Position numbers and translations under genes: made by a program. Positions 1 through 10,692 of a stretch of 64,000 nucleotides of DNA are shown here, piece after piece; position 1 is the first letter of the stretch; each line of letters opens with the position of its first letter. Source of the stretch: Hoeflea sp. 108 (GTDB taxonomy: Bacteria > Pseudomonadota > Alphaproteobacteria > Rhizobiales > Rhizobiaceae); the NCBI RefSeq assembly GCF_000372965.1, contig NZ_KB890024.1, positions 4,490,304 to 4,554,303 on the forward strand. The letters are read 5' to 3'. The notes below the pieces were generated by a model. The model worked only from the letters and a program-made list of their open reading frames with translations, was not told where the DNA came from and made no database searches.

Positions 1-124
1 TCGGGTCGATATCGAGGTTCATCGTATCGCCTTCCTTGCCCCAGGTGGAGCGGGTAAGATATTCGGTGCCATTGGTCATGACGACCTTGATGGTGTGATA
101 GTCGGGATGGATATCGGCCTTCAT
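1..124 (-). CDS. rpmE: 50S ribosomal protein L31, N-terminal part only
   Basis: The reverse strand from an ATG at 124 reads MKADIHPDYHTIKVVMTNG and continues through a TRSTWGKEGD segment, the typical alphaproteobacterial L31 N-terminus. L31 is a small protein of the large ribosomal subunit at the inter-subunit bridge. Only about 41 codons lie in the window; the rest runs off the left edge. The zinc-binding cysteines of some L31 types are absent from the visible part, which suggests the cysteine-free form. It is divergent from the ABC exporter that follows. Confidence 0.93.
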   Translation of the reverse strand, partial: MKADIHPDYHTIKVVMTNGTEYLTRSTWGKEGDTMNLDIDP

Positions 125-313
125 CGCTCTGTTCCTGCTGTCGCGGCGCGGCATACGCAGGTGTCCTGCGGCGATGCGCCTCTTTCGAAAACTCGAAGCC
201 GCAGCTAGAAAAAGCCACGGCTTCAGAAACGGTCGGCGTGGCTATACATCAGCCAAATTCGAATCACAAGGCCGCCCAGCCGGCAAATGGGTCGCGGCCC
301 AGAGGGAAATATC

Positions 314-2119
<1,806 letters not shown>

Positions 2120-2123
2120 TCGC

Positions 2124-2813
2124 TCAGAGGAACGTCGCGATCTCCGCCAGCGGGCGCTTCTCCATGGCGTGCACGGGGATGGTCGCACCTTCCTTGGGGT
2201 AGCCGACGACCATCAGGATATAGGGCTTGTCATGCGGATCGCGGCCGCAGATCTCGTTGAGGAAGCTCATCGGGTTCGGCGTGTGGGTCAGCGTCGCGAG
2301 GCCGGCACGGTGCAGTGCTGCGATCAGGAAGCCGGTGGCGATGCTGACCGATTCGGGCACGTAATAGTTCTTGCGGGAAACACCGTCGGCCGAGCGGCTC
2401 TTGCGCTCGCCAAAGACGCAGATGAGCCAAGGCGCTTCCTCGAGGAAGGGTTTCGAGGCGTCGGTGCCGAGCGGTGCCAGCGCCTTCAGCCATTCTTCGC
2501 CGGCCCTGCCCTCGTAGAAGGCGCGTTCCTCGATCTCGGCTGCCTCGCGGATCCGGCGCTTGATCCCGGCATCGCCGATGACGGCGAAATGCCAGGGCTG
2601 GTGGTTGGCGCCATTGGGCGCGGTGCCGGCGGCGAGGATGCAGGTCTCGATGATGTCGCGAGGCACTGTCCGGGTCGAGAAATCGCGCACCGTATGACGC
2701 GTGCGGATTTCGTCATAGAAGGCCTGGGCGCCGGCCCGCATCTCCTCGACGGGCTTTTCCGTGAAATCAGGCAACGGAACGGCGCGATAGGCGTGGGCTG
2801 ACGAGACGGTCAT
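2124..2813 (-). CDS. Nitroreductase-superfamily flavoprotein, iodotyrosine-deiodinase (IYD) type
   Basis: A 229-residue FMN enzyme. The FMN-binding arginine segment RTRHTVRDFS (37-46) and the APNGANHQPW loop (65-74) mark the nitroreductase fold. The lid region carries E96, Y100 and K121. Their spacing (4 and 21) is that of the Glu/Tyr/Lys set which binds the halotyrosine zwitterion in human and bacterial IYD, and flanking segments such as NYYVPESVSIATG also resemble IYD. I therefore infer reductive dehalogenation of halotyrosines rather than generic nitro reduction; this is inference from sequence. GGGGAGG lies 6 nt before the ATG. The gene stands alone, convergent with the exporter. Confidence 0.85.
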   Translation of the reverse strand: MTVSSAHAYRAVPLPDFTEKPVEEMRAGAQAFYDEIRTRHTVRDFSTRTVPRDIIETCILAAGTAPNGANHQPWHFAVIGDAGIKRRIREAAEIEERAFYEGRAGEEWLKALAPLGTDASKPFLEEAPWLICVFGERKSRSADGVSRKNYYVPESVSIATGFLIAALHRAGLATLTHTPNPMSFLNEICGRDPHDKPYILMVVGYPKEGATIPVHAMEKRPLAEIATFL

Positions 2814-2879
2814 GCATTCCTCCCCGGAAATATGATGTCGGCGACAATCGTGAATGCCGCCGTCCGCGTCAACGGGGAT

Positions 2880-2903
2880 GGCGGCGCCTTGATCGGCGCC
2901 GCC
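2880..2903 (-). terminator. Hairpin after the first autotransporter
   Basis: A perfect 9-bp inverted repeat (GGCGGCGCC, 6-nt loop, GGCGCCGCC) begins 11 nt past the autotransporter stop. There is no T-run, so termination may be partial. The hairpin ends exactly where the 1,048-bp repeat shared by the two autotransporter genes begins (2904). Confidence 0.5.
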
Positions 2904-3951
2904 TGCTCGGAACCTAGAACTTGGCGGCCAGGGTGGCCTTGGCGCCGTGGTCGCGGGCGCCGTTGGCGATCTGGCCGGTATAGGTCAGGCCGAGCGTCGC
3001 CTTGGGCGCGATGGCGAGGTCGAAACCGGCCTCGATCAGCAGCGCATCACGGGCGATCGGCGCACCGTAGACGGTGAAGCTGTCGCCGCCGGCGAATGCC
3101 ACCGTCGACGACGGCTCGACACCGCCGAAGGCATGCCGCCAGCCGAGCCCGCCGCGGGCGGTCGCCTTGGCGTCGCCGAGATGAAGGTCGGTCGCCGCGC
3201 GCAGCCCGAGCGTCGACGTGGTGCTGTCGAAGCTCTTGTCGGCGCCGGTGAGCGCGGCTGCTCCGCCGGTTTCGGTGAAACCGTCGGTCGAGGTCGAGAC
3301 ATAGGCGAGACCGGCGAAGGGCTCGAAGGCAACACGCCCCATCTCTGCCCGGTAACCCGCTTCGACGAAGACCTGCGCCGTGCCGGCGTCGTAGCTGGCC
3401 TTCAGCGTTTCACTGAGACCCGGGAACGAGACCGTGCGCGTGGTGTCGATCGAATGACGCGTATAGGCGGCACCGGCGCGCAGCGCGACGGCACCGAAGT
3501 GACGGCCGCCATAGACGCCGAGATGGAAATTGTCGCTGTCGCCGGACGACGCCCCGCCATCGGTCTCGAAGCTGGTGCGGCTGTAGCCGGCGAGCAGGCC
3601 AACACGCCAGTCGCCGCCGACGACGGTGTCGGCACCGGCAACCAGGCCGCCGCTCGAATGATCGAAACCGGAGGCATTGCCATTGCCATCGACCGAACCC
3701 CAGTTGCCGAGCGCCTGGCCCCAGACCACGAAGCGGTCGGTGTCGGCGGCAACCAGTTCGGGCCCGCCTTCGCCATAGGCCATGACCGGCAGGTCGGGTG
3801 CAGCGACATCGCCGAAGGCCGAGCGCACGCGGTCGTTGGCGAATTCGCCGACGAACGAGCTCGCCTGGGACGAACCGCCGCTGGCCGAAGCGTGCACGTC
3901 GCCGGACAGCTGGTTGAGGGCGTCACGAGCCTGGTTCTCGTCGGTGGACAA
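2904..3951 (-). repeat. 1,048-bp direct repeat, copy 1 (3' part of autotransporter gene 1)
   Basis: This block matches 6292-7339 with a constant offset of 3,388 bp at both ends. All reading frames I compared translate identically, so the nucleotide identity is essentially complete. It covers about 345 codons (linker plus whole beta-barrel), the stop codon and 10 bases beyond it. Outside it the two genes are clearly diverged. Confidence 0.93.
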
Positions 3952-5886
3952 CAACAGCGCAGAACGAACAGGATGGCCGCCCGGAAGGCTATCGATGGCA
4001 TCGCCGACCGCCGCCTGATTGGACGAATGGGCGACTTCGCCAACTGACAGGTCGTTGCGCTTGAGCGTCAGCGTGACGTCATTGCCGTCGCCGCCGACAT
4101 AATCGATCAGGTGGTCGAGAAAAATGAGATTGTTGAGATTGCCGACGGAGGCGAAAGTTCCCGTGATGGCATCGTTGCCGTCATTGGCGATGATCGTGAA
4201 TGGCCCATTCAGCGGGTCCCAGCCGCCGGCCGCAGTCGGATCATTGGGCGAGAGCGACAAGTTGAGGGTTGCACCCGTTATGTTGACTGTGCCGTTGACG
4301 GTCAGCCTGTCGGCCCCGTCGGGCGTCGCCTCGATTTCGAGGATGCCATGGTTGACGTAGTTACCGGTAATGGTCTGCGTGTGGACGAGACCCGTCGCAA
4401 GCGGATTGGCCGTATCGCCAACGCGATGGGTCGCGCCTGCGGCGATTGTCACGTTGCCAACAACAGCACCGCTGCCGCCGAACCGCGCGCCCGAGGCAAC
4501 GGAGATCGGCCCAGCCAGCGTACCAATGCCCTTGTAGCCGACATTCAGCATCCCGGCTTCCACGAAGGTTTCGCCGGCGAATGCAGAGCTATCGCCCCTC
4601 AGGGTAATGGTGTTCGATCCCCGCTTGAAGAAATCGCCCGCACCGGCAAGCTTGCCGCTCCAGTTGTACGTGTTGACGTTGCCCATGTTGGAAATCAGCG
4701 TGCTGCCGGCTTCGATGGTTATCGCGCCACCCGCAGCTCCGAGCCAACTGCTGACAGTGCCGTCGCCGAACTGAAGTGTGCCGTTGTTGGAGATCAGCAC
4801 GCTGCCCGTGCCACTGCTGCTGTTGTAGCCACCGCCAGTAAGGGTCAACTTGCCGCCACCGACATGCTGGAACGAGCCAGCGCTGTTGATCTGACCGGCA
4901 AAAGTCAGGTCGTCGGAGCGATCAAAGACAACGGTGCCGAAGTTGCTGATCGAACCAGCGATCATGCCGCTGGTGCCGCCATCCCCGATGCGAAGAGTGG
5001 CGCCGCTGCTGATACCGGTCCCGCCCGTGAACGTGTTCGTCCCTGTCAGCAGCTGCGTTCCACCTTGAACGTTGAGACCACCGCTCCCGGAAATGACCCC
5101 GGAGAAGGTGCCGTTTGCGGAAGTCAGGAACAGGGATCTGTCGCCCAGCGTTACAGAACCACCGCCCGCCAGAGCCTTGATATAGGCTCCGCTTGCCCCG
5201 GAAACATCGAATGTACCGTCGACCGTCAGCCCGCTGGAGGCGCTGATGCTGCTCCTGGAGCCGATCAACTGGAGCGTGGTGCCGGTGCCGATGGTCGTCG
5301 CGCCGGTATAGGTGTTTATCGAGTCGCTGAGCTTAAGCGTGCCGCCGCCAACAATGTTGAGTGCAGCCGAGCCGCCCAGGATCATTCCGATCTCGGTGGT
5401 GATGCCACTGCCCACCTCTATGGTCGCCGCGCTACCGGTCGGAGCCAGGACGAGCGAAACCGAAGGGGCAGCAGTAAGCCTGTAACCGTCGCCAGTGAAA
5501 CGAAGCGTATCGAAATTCTGGTTTTCCTGGACGCTTACCCCGCCCCCGACACCGCCGAAGATGGCAGTTCCACCAAGCCATGTTTGGTTTGTCGTACCGT
5601 CGGAATTGGTCCAGTTGGTGCCGGCAGAACTCCACGTGCCAGCGCCACCATCGACATCACCATCAGGAACGCTGCCGGCACCATCCCAATACTGGTCAAT
5701 TGCATGTGCCGGCGATGCAGCGCCGAGCACAACCGCCACAGCCGCGAGCGTCGCCAGCGCCGTGCCTGCCAGCAAGGCAGAGACTCGGGCGAGTTGCCTG
5801 CTGGGCGAATGACCGGAAGAAATCGGGGAAGCCTGTGTCGAGTCGAAACGGGTCCGCGTCGCAACGCTGCGGCCGTGAAAAATCAT
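2914..5886 (-). CDS. Autotransporter (type Va) outer-membrane protein 1
   Basis: A 990-residue type V secreted protein. From the ATG at 5886, preceded by GGTGGGGGC, it has an extended signal peptide: a basic N-region, then a hydrophobic stretch ending ASPAHA near residue 52. The passenger contains several autotransporter-associated beta-strand repeats (for example GTLKLSDSINTYTGATTI and KLTLTGGGYNSSSG), expected to form a beta-helix displayed at the surface. The last 280 or so residues are an autotransporter beta-barrel ending in the canonical terminal phenylalanine (LAAKF). An alternative ATG 15 codons upstream lacks a ribosome-binding site. The last 345 codons are identical to those of autotransporter 2, whereas the adjacent passenger tail is only moderately similar. 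Passenger function is unknown; adhesion or biofilm roles are usual for the class. Confidence 0.9.
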   Translation of the reverse strand: MIFHGRSVATRTRFDSTQASPISSGHSPSRQLARVSALLAGTALATLAAVAVVLGAASPAHAIDQYWDGAGSVPDGDVDGGAGTWSSAGTNWTNSDGTTNQTWLGGTAIFGGVGGGVSVQENQNFDTLRFTGDGYRLTAAPSVSLVLAPTGSAATIEVGSGITTEIGMILGGSAALNIVGGGTLKLSDSINTYTGATTIGTGTTLQLIGSRSSISASSGLTVDGTFDVSGASGAYIKALAGGGSVTLGDRSLFLTSANGTFSGVISGSGGLNVQGGTQLLTGTNTFTGGTGISSGATLRIGDGGTSGMIAGSISNFGTVVFDRSDDLTFAGQINSAGSFQHVGGGKLTLTGGGYNSSSGTGSVLISNNGTLQFGDGTVSSWLGAAGGAITIEAGSTLISNMGNVNTYNWSGKLAGAGDFFKRGSNTITLRGDSSAFAGETFVEAGMLNVGYKGIGTLAGPISVASGARFGGSGAVVGNVTIAAGATHRVGDTANPLATGLVHTQTITGNYVNHGILEIEATPDGADRLTVNGTVNITGATLNLSLSPNDPTAAGGWDPLNGPFTIIANDGNDAITGTFASVGNLNNLIFLDHLIDYVGGDGNDVTLTLKRNDLSVGEVAHSSNQAAVGDAIDSLPGGHPVRSALLLSTDENQARDALNQLSGDVHASASGGSSQASSFVGEFANDRVRSAFGDVAAPDLPVMAYGEGGPELVAADTDRFVVWGQALGNWGSVDGNGNASGFDHSSGGLVAGADTVVGGDWRVGLLAGYSRTSFETDGGASSGDSDNFHLGVYGGRHFGAVALRAGAAYTRHSIDTTRTVSFPGLSETLKASYDAGTAQVFVEAGYRAEMGRVAFEPFAGLAYVSTSTDGFTETGGAAALTGADKSFDSTTSTLGLRAATDLHLGDAKATARGGLGWRHAFGGVEPSSTVAFAGGDSFTVYGAPIARDALLIEAGFDLAIAPKATLGLTYTGQIANGARDHGAKATLAAKF

Positions 5887-5988
5887 GATGCCCCCACCAA
5901 ATTGCATGCATGCCCGGATGGGCAAATTCATGATGCGGGGAACCCAATGCCCCCCGCCAAGAAATTAAGAAACAGTTATAATCTAGAA

Positions 5989-5999
5989 CACCTAAGGTG
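5989..5999. promoter_or_regulatory. 11-bp palindrome upstream of autotransporter 1
   Basis: CACCTAAGGTG is a perfect inverted repeat about 100 bp before the autotransporter start, in an AT-rich promoter-like stretch. It could be an operator; no regulator is identified. Confidence 0.3.
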
Positions 6000-6201
6000 C
6001 CTGAGCAACGGGCAATGTTCGCTTGCATCACCTAAACTATGCACAACTGCACCGACGCTATGGATTGGTTCGCCCCATGATGACGACATCTCATGAATCA
6101 TTGCTACAAACCATCCAAAGGGCGAACGCACCTGCACTTGCTAAAGCACACCTTGCATCGACAGAAGGTCGGCTAGCTGACTATTTTTGGGTGCATTTCC
6201 A

Positions 6202-6290
6202 CTATCGCCCCGCATACCTGCCGGCGCAGCGGCCCGAGAAGATGCAGCCGCCGAGGAAAATATGCTCGAGCGCGTTGTAGCCCTGGCTAC
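6202..6290 (-). pseudogene. Decayed 3' fragment of the FAD-dehydrogenase gene (duplication scar)
   Basis: On the minus strand this stretch still encodes GYNALEHIFLGGCIFSGR followed by CAGRYAGR and a TAG stop. The intact flavoprotein gene at 8914 ends GYNALEGTFLGGCIFSGR, then NAGRHAAA and stop. The spacer after each stop also shares GACTATTTTTGGG. The fragment abuts the end of autotransporter 2 at 6291/6292. It is the joint of an old tandem duplication whose unit was the dehydrogenase tail, the spacer and an autotransporter gene. It has no start and is not expressed as a protein. Confidence 0.88.
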
Positions 6291-6291
6291 G

Positions 6292-7339
6292 TGCTCGGAA
6301 CCTAGAACTTGGCGGCCAGGGTGGCCTTGGCGCCGTGGTCGCGGGCGCCGTTGGCGATCTGGCCGGTATAGGTCAGGCCGAGCGTCGCCTTGGGCGCGAT
6401 GGCGAGGTCGAAACCGGCCTCGATCAGCAGCGCATCACGGGCGATCGGCGCACCGTAGACGGTGAAGCTGTCGCCGCCGGCGAATGCCACCGTCGACGAC
6501 GGCTCGACACCGCCGAAGGCATGCCGCCAGCCGAGCCCGCCGCGGGCGGTCGCCTTGGCGTCGCCGAGATGAAGGTCGGTCGCCGCGCGCAGCCCGAGCG
6601 TCGACGTGGTGCTGTCGAAGCTCTTGTCGGCGCCGGTGAGCGCGGCTGCTCCGCCGGTTTCGGTGAAACCGTCGGTCGAGGTCGAGACATAGGCGAGACC
6701 GGCGAAGGGCTCGAAGGCAACACGCCCCATCTCTGCCCGGTAACCCGCTTCGACGAAGACCTGCGCCGTGCCGGCGTCGTAGCTGGCCTTCAGCGTTTCA
6801 CTGAGACCCGGGAACGAGACCGTGCGCGTGGTGTCGATCGAATGACGCGTATAGGCGGCACCGGCGCGCAGCGCGACGGCACCGAAGTGACGGCCGCCAT
6901 AGACGCCGAGATGGAAATTGTCGCTGTCGCCGGACGACGCCCCGCCATCGGTCTCGAAGCTGGTGCGGCTGTAGCCGGCGAGCAGGCCAACACGCCAGTC
7001 GCCGCCGACGACGGTGTCGGCACCGGCAACCAGGCCGCCGCTCGAATGATCGAAACCGGAGGCATTGCCATTGCCATCGACCGAACCCCAGTTGCCGAGC
7101 GCCTGGCCCCAGACCACGAAGCGGTCGGTGTCGGCGGCAACCAGTTCGGGCCCGCCTTCGCCATAGGCCATGACCGGCAGGTCGGGTGCAGCGACATCGC
7201 CGAAGGCCGAGCGCACGCGGTCGTTGGCGAATTCGCCGACGAACGAGCTCGCCTGGGACGAACCGCCGCTGGCCGAAGCGTGCACGTCGCCGGACAGCTG
7301 GTTGAGGGCGTCACGAGCCTGGTTCTCGTCGGTGGACAA
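6292..7339 (-). repeat. 1,048-bp direct repeat, copy 2 (3' part of autotransporter gene 2)
   Basis: Same block as 2904-3951. The upstream limit is the first mismatch after TCGGTGGACAA at 7339. The downstream limit is 6292, next to the dehydrogenase fragment instead of the hairpin present after copy 1. The two copies are in direct orientation, so recombination between them would delete 3,388 bp and leave one autotransporter. Confidence 0.93.
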
Positions 7340-8770
7340 AAGAAAGGCAGCAGCAACCGGATTGGAATTCGGCAAGGCGGCAACTGCGCCCGCGGCTGAC
7401 GCCTGATTGGGCGCCTCGGCGACGCTGACCAGGGTGACGTTGTTGCGGCTCAGGGTCAGCGTGACATCGTTACCGTCGCCGCCCGTATAGTTGATGAGGT
7501 GATCGAGGAAGAGCAGGCTGTTGAGATTGCCGACGGACGCAAATGTGCCCGCGACCGCATCACCGCCGTCATTGGCGATCAGGGTGAAGGGGCCGTTGAC
7601 CGGCAGCCATGCACCCATACTCGACGGCGAAAGCACGAGATTGAGCGTCGCACCCGAGATGTCGACAGTGCCGTTGACTGTCAACTTGTCGGCGCCTGCT
7701 GGCGTCGCCGCGACTTCGAAGATACCGCTGTTGACGTAATTTCCGTTGATGGTCTGGTTCTCAGCGCCATGCGTGCCGCCGGCCAGCACGGTGACGTTCC
7801 CGCCGATGGTGCCGCTGCCGCCGAGCCGGGCACCCGACTTGACCGCGACCGGGCCGAGGATCGAGCCAACGCCGCCGACGCCAACGCTCAGCGTGCCGGC
7901 GTCAACGTTGGTGCCGCCGGAATAGAGATTGGTGCCAGTAAGCGTCTGGGTGCCACTGCCCGTCTTGACCAGCTTGCCGGCGCCCGAGATGACGCCGGAG
8001 AACGTGGTGCTTTTGTTGTCGTTTCCGGTCGTCAGTGTCGCGGTGCCGAGATCAACCGCGCCGGCACCAGCGAGAGAGCCGATCACCTGGTTGTAGTTGT
8101 CAAGGACAAGCGAGGCACCGCTCGTCACGGTGTAGCTGCTGTTGGCACTGAAGACATTGGCGTTGCCCGCGACAATGCTGCCCTCGGCCACGTTGGTCGC
8201 TGTGGCATAGTTGCTGAACCCGTAGATGTTCGTCAGAATCAGCGAACCGCTGCCGAGCTTGGTAAAGGCGCCAAGCGGGACATCGCCGTCAATCATTTGG
8301 GCGTGGGTTGTCAGATCGAAGCTGCCTGTATCGATCGTCCCACCCGCCGACGTGAACTGGATGGTGTGGTTGATAAGCTGGAGCCCAGCCGCACCGGACT
8401 GCAGCGTGCCGCCGTCGAGCGTGATGGTTCCCGAGCCGAGAACCGAACCGCCGGTGATGCGGATGGTACCGGCGCTGATGATGGCGCCTGAGCTGAAGCT
8501 GTTGGTGCCATTGGTGACGACGAGCGTGCCGACACCGGTCTTCCTGATGAAGCCGACTTCGCCGGACTCGTAGATTCTGCCGGAATAGGTACCGGTGGCA
8601 CCGGCGCCGACGGAGAACTCCTGGAATGGGTCGAAGCCGATATCTGCGGTGATGTCTTGGCCATCCAGGAGCACCACCACAGGATCGGCCCAGGCCGGCT
8701 GGAGGAGAAGGCAAAGAGCGAGCGCGGACACGCCAGACATGGCGCGCGCGTTGGAAAATTTGGCAGACAC
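6302..8770 (-). CDS. Autotransporter (type Va) outer-membrane protein 2
   Basis: An 822-residue paralogue of autotransporter 1. I place the start at the GTG at 8770, because GGGGAG lies about 8 nt before it. The product begins with a short basic segment and the signal sequence GVSALALCLLLQPAWA, cleaved near residue 29. The passenger has beta-strand repeats (GVGTLVVTNGTNSFSSG and GTQTLTGTNLYSGGT). It is shorter than in autotransporter 1 and differs over its N-terminal half. The adjacent segment (NGPFTLIANDGGDAV onward) is recognisably similar but diverged, then becomes identical from the codons for LLSTDENQARD to the terminal LAAKF barrel strand. It lies directly downstream of the FAD dehydrogenase in the same orientation, 143 bp away. 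Confidence 0.9.
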   Translation of the reverse strand: MSAKFSNARAMSGVSALALCLLLQPAWADPVVVLLDGQDITADIGFDPFQEFSVGAGATGTYSGRIYESGEVGFIRKTGVGTLVVTNGTNSFSSGAIISAGTIRITGGSVLGSGTITLDGGTLQSGAAGLQLINHTIQFTSAGGTIDTGSFDLTTHAQMIDGDVPLGAFTKLGSGSLILTNIYGFSNYATATNVAEGSIVAGNANVFSANSSYTVTSGASLVLDNYNQVIGSLAGAGAVDLGTATLTTGNDNKSTTFSGVISGAGKLVKTGSGTQTLTGTNLYSGGTNVDAGTLSVGVGGVGSILGPVAVKSGARLGGSGTIGGNVTVLAGGTHGAENQTINGNYVNSGIFEVAATPAGADKLTVNGTVDISGATLNLVLSPSSMGAWLPVNGPFTLIANDGGDAVAGTFASVGNLNSLLFLDHLINYTGGDGNDVTLTLSRNNVTLVSVAEAPNQASAAGAVAALPNSNPVAAAFLLSTDENQARDALNQLSGDVHASASGGSSQASSFVGEFANDRVRSAFGDVAAPDLPVMAYGEGGPELVAADTDRFVVWGQALGNWGSVDGNGNASGFDHSSGGLVAGADTVVGGDWRVGLLAGYSRTSFETDGGASSGDSDNFHLGVYGGRHFGAVALRAGAAYTRHSIDTTRTVSFPGLSETLKASYDAGTAQVFVEAGYRAEMGRVAFEPFAGLAYVSTSTDGFTETGGAAALTGADKSFDSTTSTLGLRAATDLHLGDAKATARGGLGWRHAFGGVEPSSTVAFAGGDSFTVYGAPIARDALLIEAGFDLAIAPKATLGLTYTGQIANGARDHGAKATLAAKF

Positions 8771-8913
8771 TATTTGCTCCCCACCTGCAGAGCGAGGGCG
8801 CAAAGAACCCTGCGCAGGCACCTGAAATGAATGAGCCCCTGCTAACGCATAACGGAGCTTGGTGGAAGGTTCCTTGCGCGCTTTTCAGCAGACTATTTTT
8901 GGGAACATCTTTG

Positions 8914-10566
8914 CTAGGCGGCCGCATGCCTGCCGGCATTGCGTCCCGAGAAGATGCAGCCGCCGAGGAAAGTGCCTTCGAGCGCGTTGTAGCCGTGGTA
9001 GCCGCCGCCGCCGAAGCCGGCGACCTCGCCCGCCGCATAGAGCCCGGGGATCGGCTCGCCATCGGCGCCAAGCACCTGACTGTCGAGATTGGTGTGCAGG
9101 CCGCCCAAGGTCTTGCGCGTCAGCACATTAAGCCGGACGGCAATCAACGGGCCATTTGCCGGATCGAGAACCTTGTGCGGCTTGGCGGTGCGGACCAGCC
9201 GGTCACCGAGATAGCGTCGGGCGCCATGGATGGCGGTGACCTGCGCGTCCTTGGAGAAGGGGTTGTCGATCTCGCGGTCGCGCGCCACGATCTGCGCATC
9301 CAGCCGGTCATAGTCGATGAGGTCGTTGCCCACGAGCGCATTCATGCCAGTGACGAGATCACGCAGAGTGTCGCGGACGACAAAGTCCTCGCCATGCTGT
9401 TTGAAAGCCTCGACGGCAGGCGGTGCACCCTTGGCGCGGCGGCTCCTCAGGACCTCGATCCAGCGCTTCGACGTCAGATCCGGATTCTGCTCGGAGCCGG
9501 ACAGCGCGAACTCCTTCTTGATGATCTTCTGGGTCAGCACGAACCAGGAGTATTCGCGGCCGGTGGAGAGTATCCGCCTCAGAGTGCCGAGCGTGTCGAA
9601 ACCGGGCAGGAACGGCGCTTCGAGCCGCACGCCACGTGCGTCGAACCATAGCGACGACGGCCCCGGCAGGATGCGGATGCCGTGGTTCGGCCAGATCGGG
9701 TTCCAGTTGGTCACACCTTCTGTGTAGTGCCACATGCGGTCGCGGTTGATCACCGCGCCACCGGCGGCTTCGGTGATAGCGACCATCCGGCCGTCGACAT
9801 GGTGCGGCACGCCGGCGACCATCTTCTGCGGCGCCGGGCCGAGCCGGCCGACCGGCCAGGCCTTGCGAACCAGATCGTGATTGCCGCCGATGCCGCCCGA
9901 GGTGACGATCACCGCGTCGGCATGGACTTCGAAATCGCCGACCACGGCACGACCCGACTGCTCGCCGCGCCCGACATCAGAGGGTTCAAGCACCTCGCCG
10001 GCGACGCCGGTTACTGCACCATTGGTCTTGATGAGACGGCTCGCTTGATGCCGGAATTTCAACTCGATCCGACCAGCCGAGGCTTGCTCGGCGACGCGCC
10101 GCAGGAAAGGTTCGAGCACGCCGGGGCCCGTGCCCCAGGTGACATGGAAACGCGGCACCGAATTGCCATGGCCATGCGCCTGCGCCCCGCCGCGCTCGGC
10201 CCAGCCGACGACGGGAAACCAGCGCATGCCCTGGGCATGGAGCCACGGCCGCATCTCGCCGGCCGAAAATTCGATGAAGGCCTCGGCGACCTTGCGCGGC
10301 CAATGGTCCTCAGGCCGGTCGAACTGGGCCGAGCCCATCCAATCCTGCAGGGCCAACTCGCGGCTATCCCTGATGCGCATGCGCCGCTGCTCCGGGCTGT
10401 CGACGAAAAACAGGCCACCGAGCGACCAGAAGGCCTGGCCGCCGAGCGAATTCTCGCCCTCCTGCTCGAGGATGATGACCCGCTTGCCCCTGTCGGCCAG
10501 CTCGGCCGCCGCGACAAGCCCGGCCAGCCCGCCGCCGACGACGATCGCATCCGTCCGATCCGCCAA
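8914..10566 (-). CDS. FAD-binding dehydrogenase (FAD_binding_2 / ketosteroid-dehydrogenase-like)
   Basis: A 550-residue flavoprotein. The N-terminal dinucleotide fold DAIVVGGGLAGLVAAAEL with an acidic strand end (IILEQE) binds the ADP part of FAD. A C-terminal GLYAAGEVAGFGGGGYHGYN segment closes the FAD site, as in fumarate-reductase/ketosteroid-dehydrogenase relatives. The substrate is unknown. I chose the TTG at 10566 because GGGAGGGG precedes it at the right distance; an upstream in-frame TTG at 10611 lacks such a site. The last 27 codons are present a second time as a decayed copy at 6202-6290. Confidence 0.85.
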   Translation of the reverse strand: MADRTDAIVVGGGLAGLVAAAELADRGKRVIILEQEGENSLGGQAFWSLGGLFFVDSPEQRRMRIRDSRELALQDWMGSAQFDRPEDHWPRKVAEAFIEFSAGEMRPWLHAQGMRWFPVVGWAERGGAQAHGHGNSVPRFHVTWGTGPGVLEPFLRRVAEQASAGRIELKFRHQASRLIKTNGAVTGVAGEVLEPSDVGRGEQSGRAVVGDFEVHADAVIVTSGGIGGNHDLVRKAWPVGRLGPAPQKMVAGVPHHVDGRMVAITEAAGGAVINRDRMWHYTEGVTNWNPIWPNHGIRILPGPSSLWFDARGVRLEAPFLPGFDTLGTLRRILSTGREYSWFVLTQKIIKKEFALSGSEQNPDLTSKRWIEVLRSRRAKGAPPAVEAFKQHGEDFVVRDTLRDLVTGMNALVGNDLIDYDRLDAQIVARDREIDNPFSKDAQVTAIHGARRYLGDRLVRTAKPHKVLDPANGPLIAVRLNVLTRKTLGGLHTNLDSQVLGADGEPIPGLYAAGEVAGFGGGGYHGYNALEGTFLGGCIFSGRNAGRHAAA

Positions 10567-10692
10567 CTGCCCCTCCCAAGATCTTTTGGTATTGTGGGGA
10601 GTTTCGGGCAACGGCGCTCAAGTTCAAGCAGAAAGTCGGAACGACGTTGTTCCGCAAGGGAAGGTCGTCAGCACTGGCCGAATTTCGGCCAA

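Noticed and set aside
2904..7339. The 1,048-bp direct repeat as an insertion sequence
   Set aside because: No transposase, no terminal inverted repeats and no target duplication; it is the coding 3' end of two autotransporter genes.
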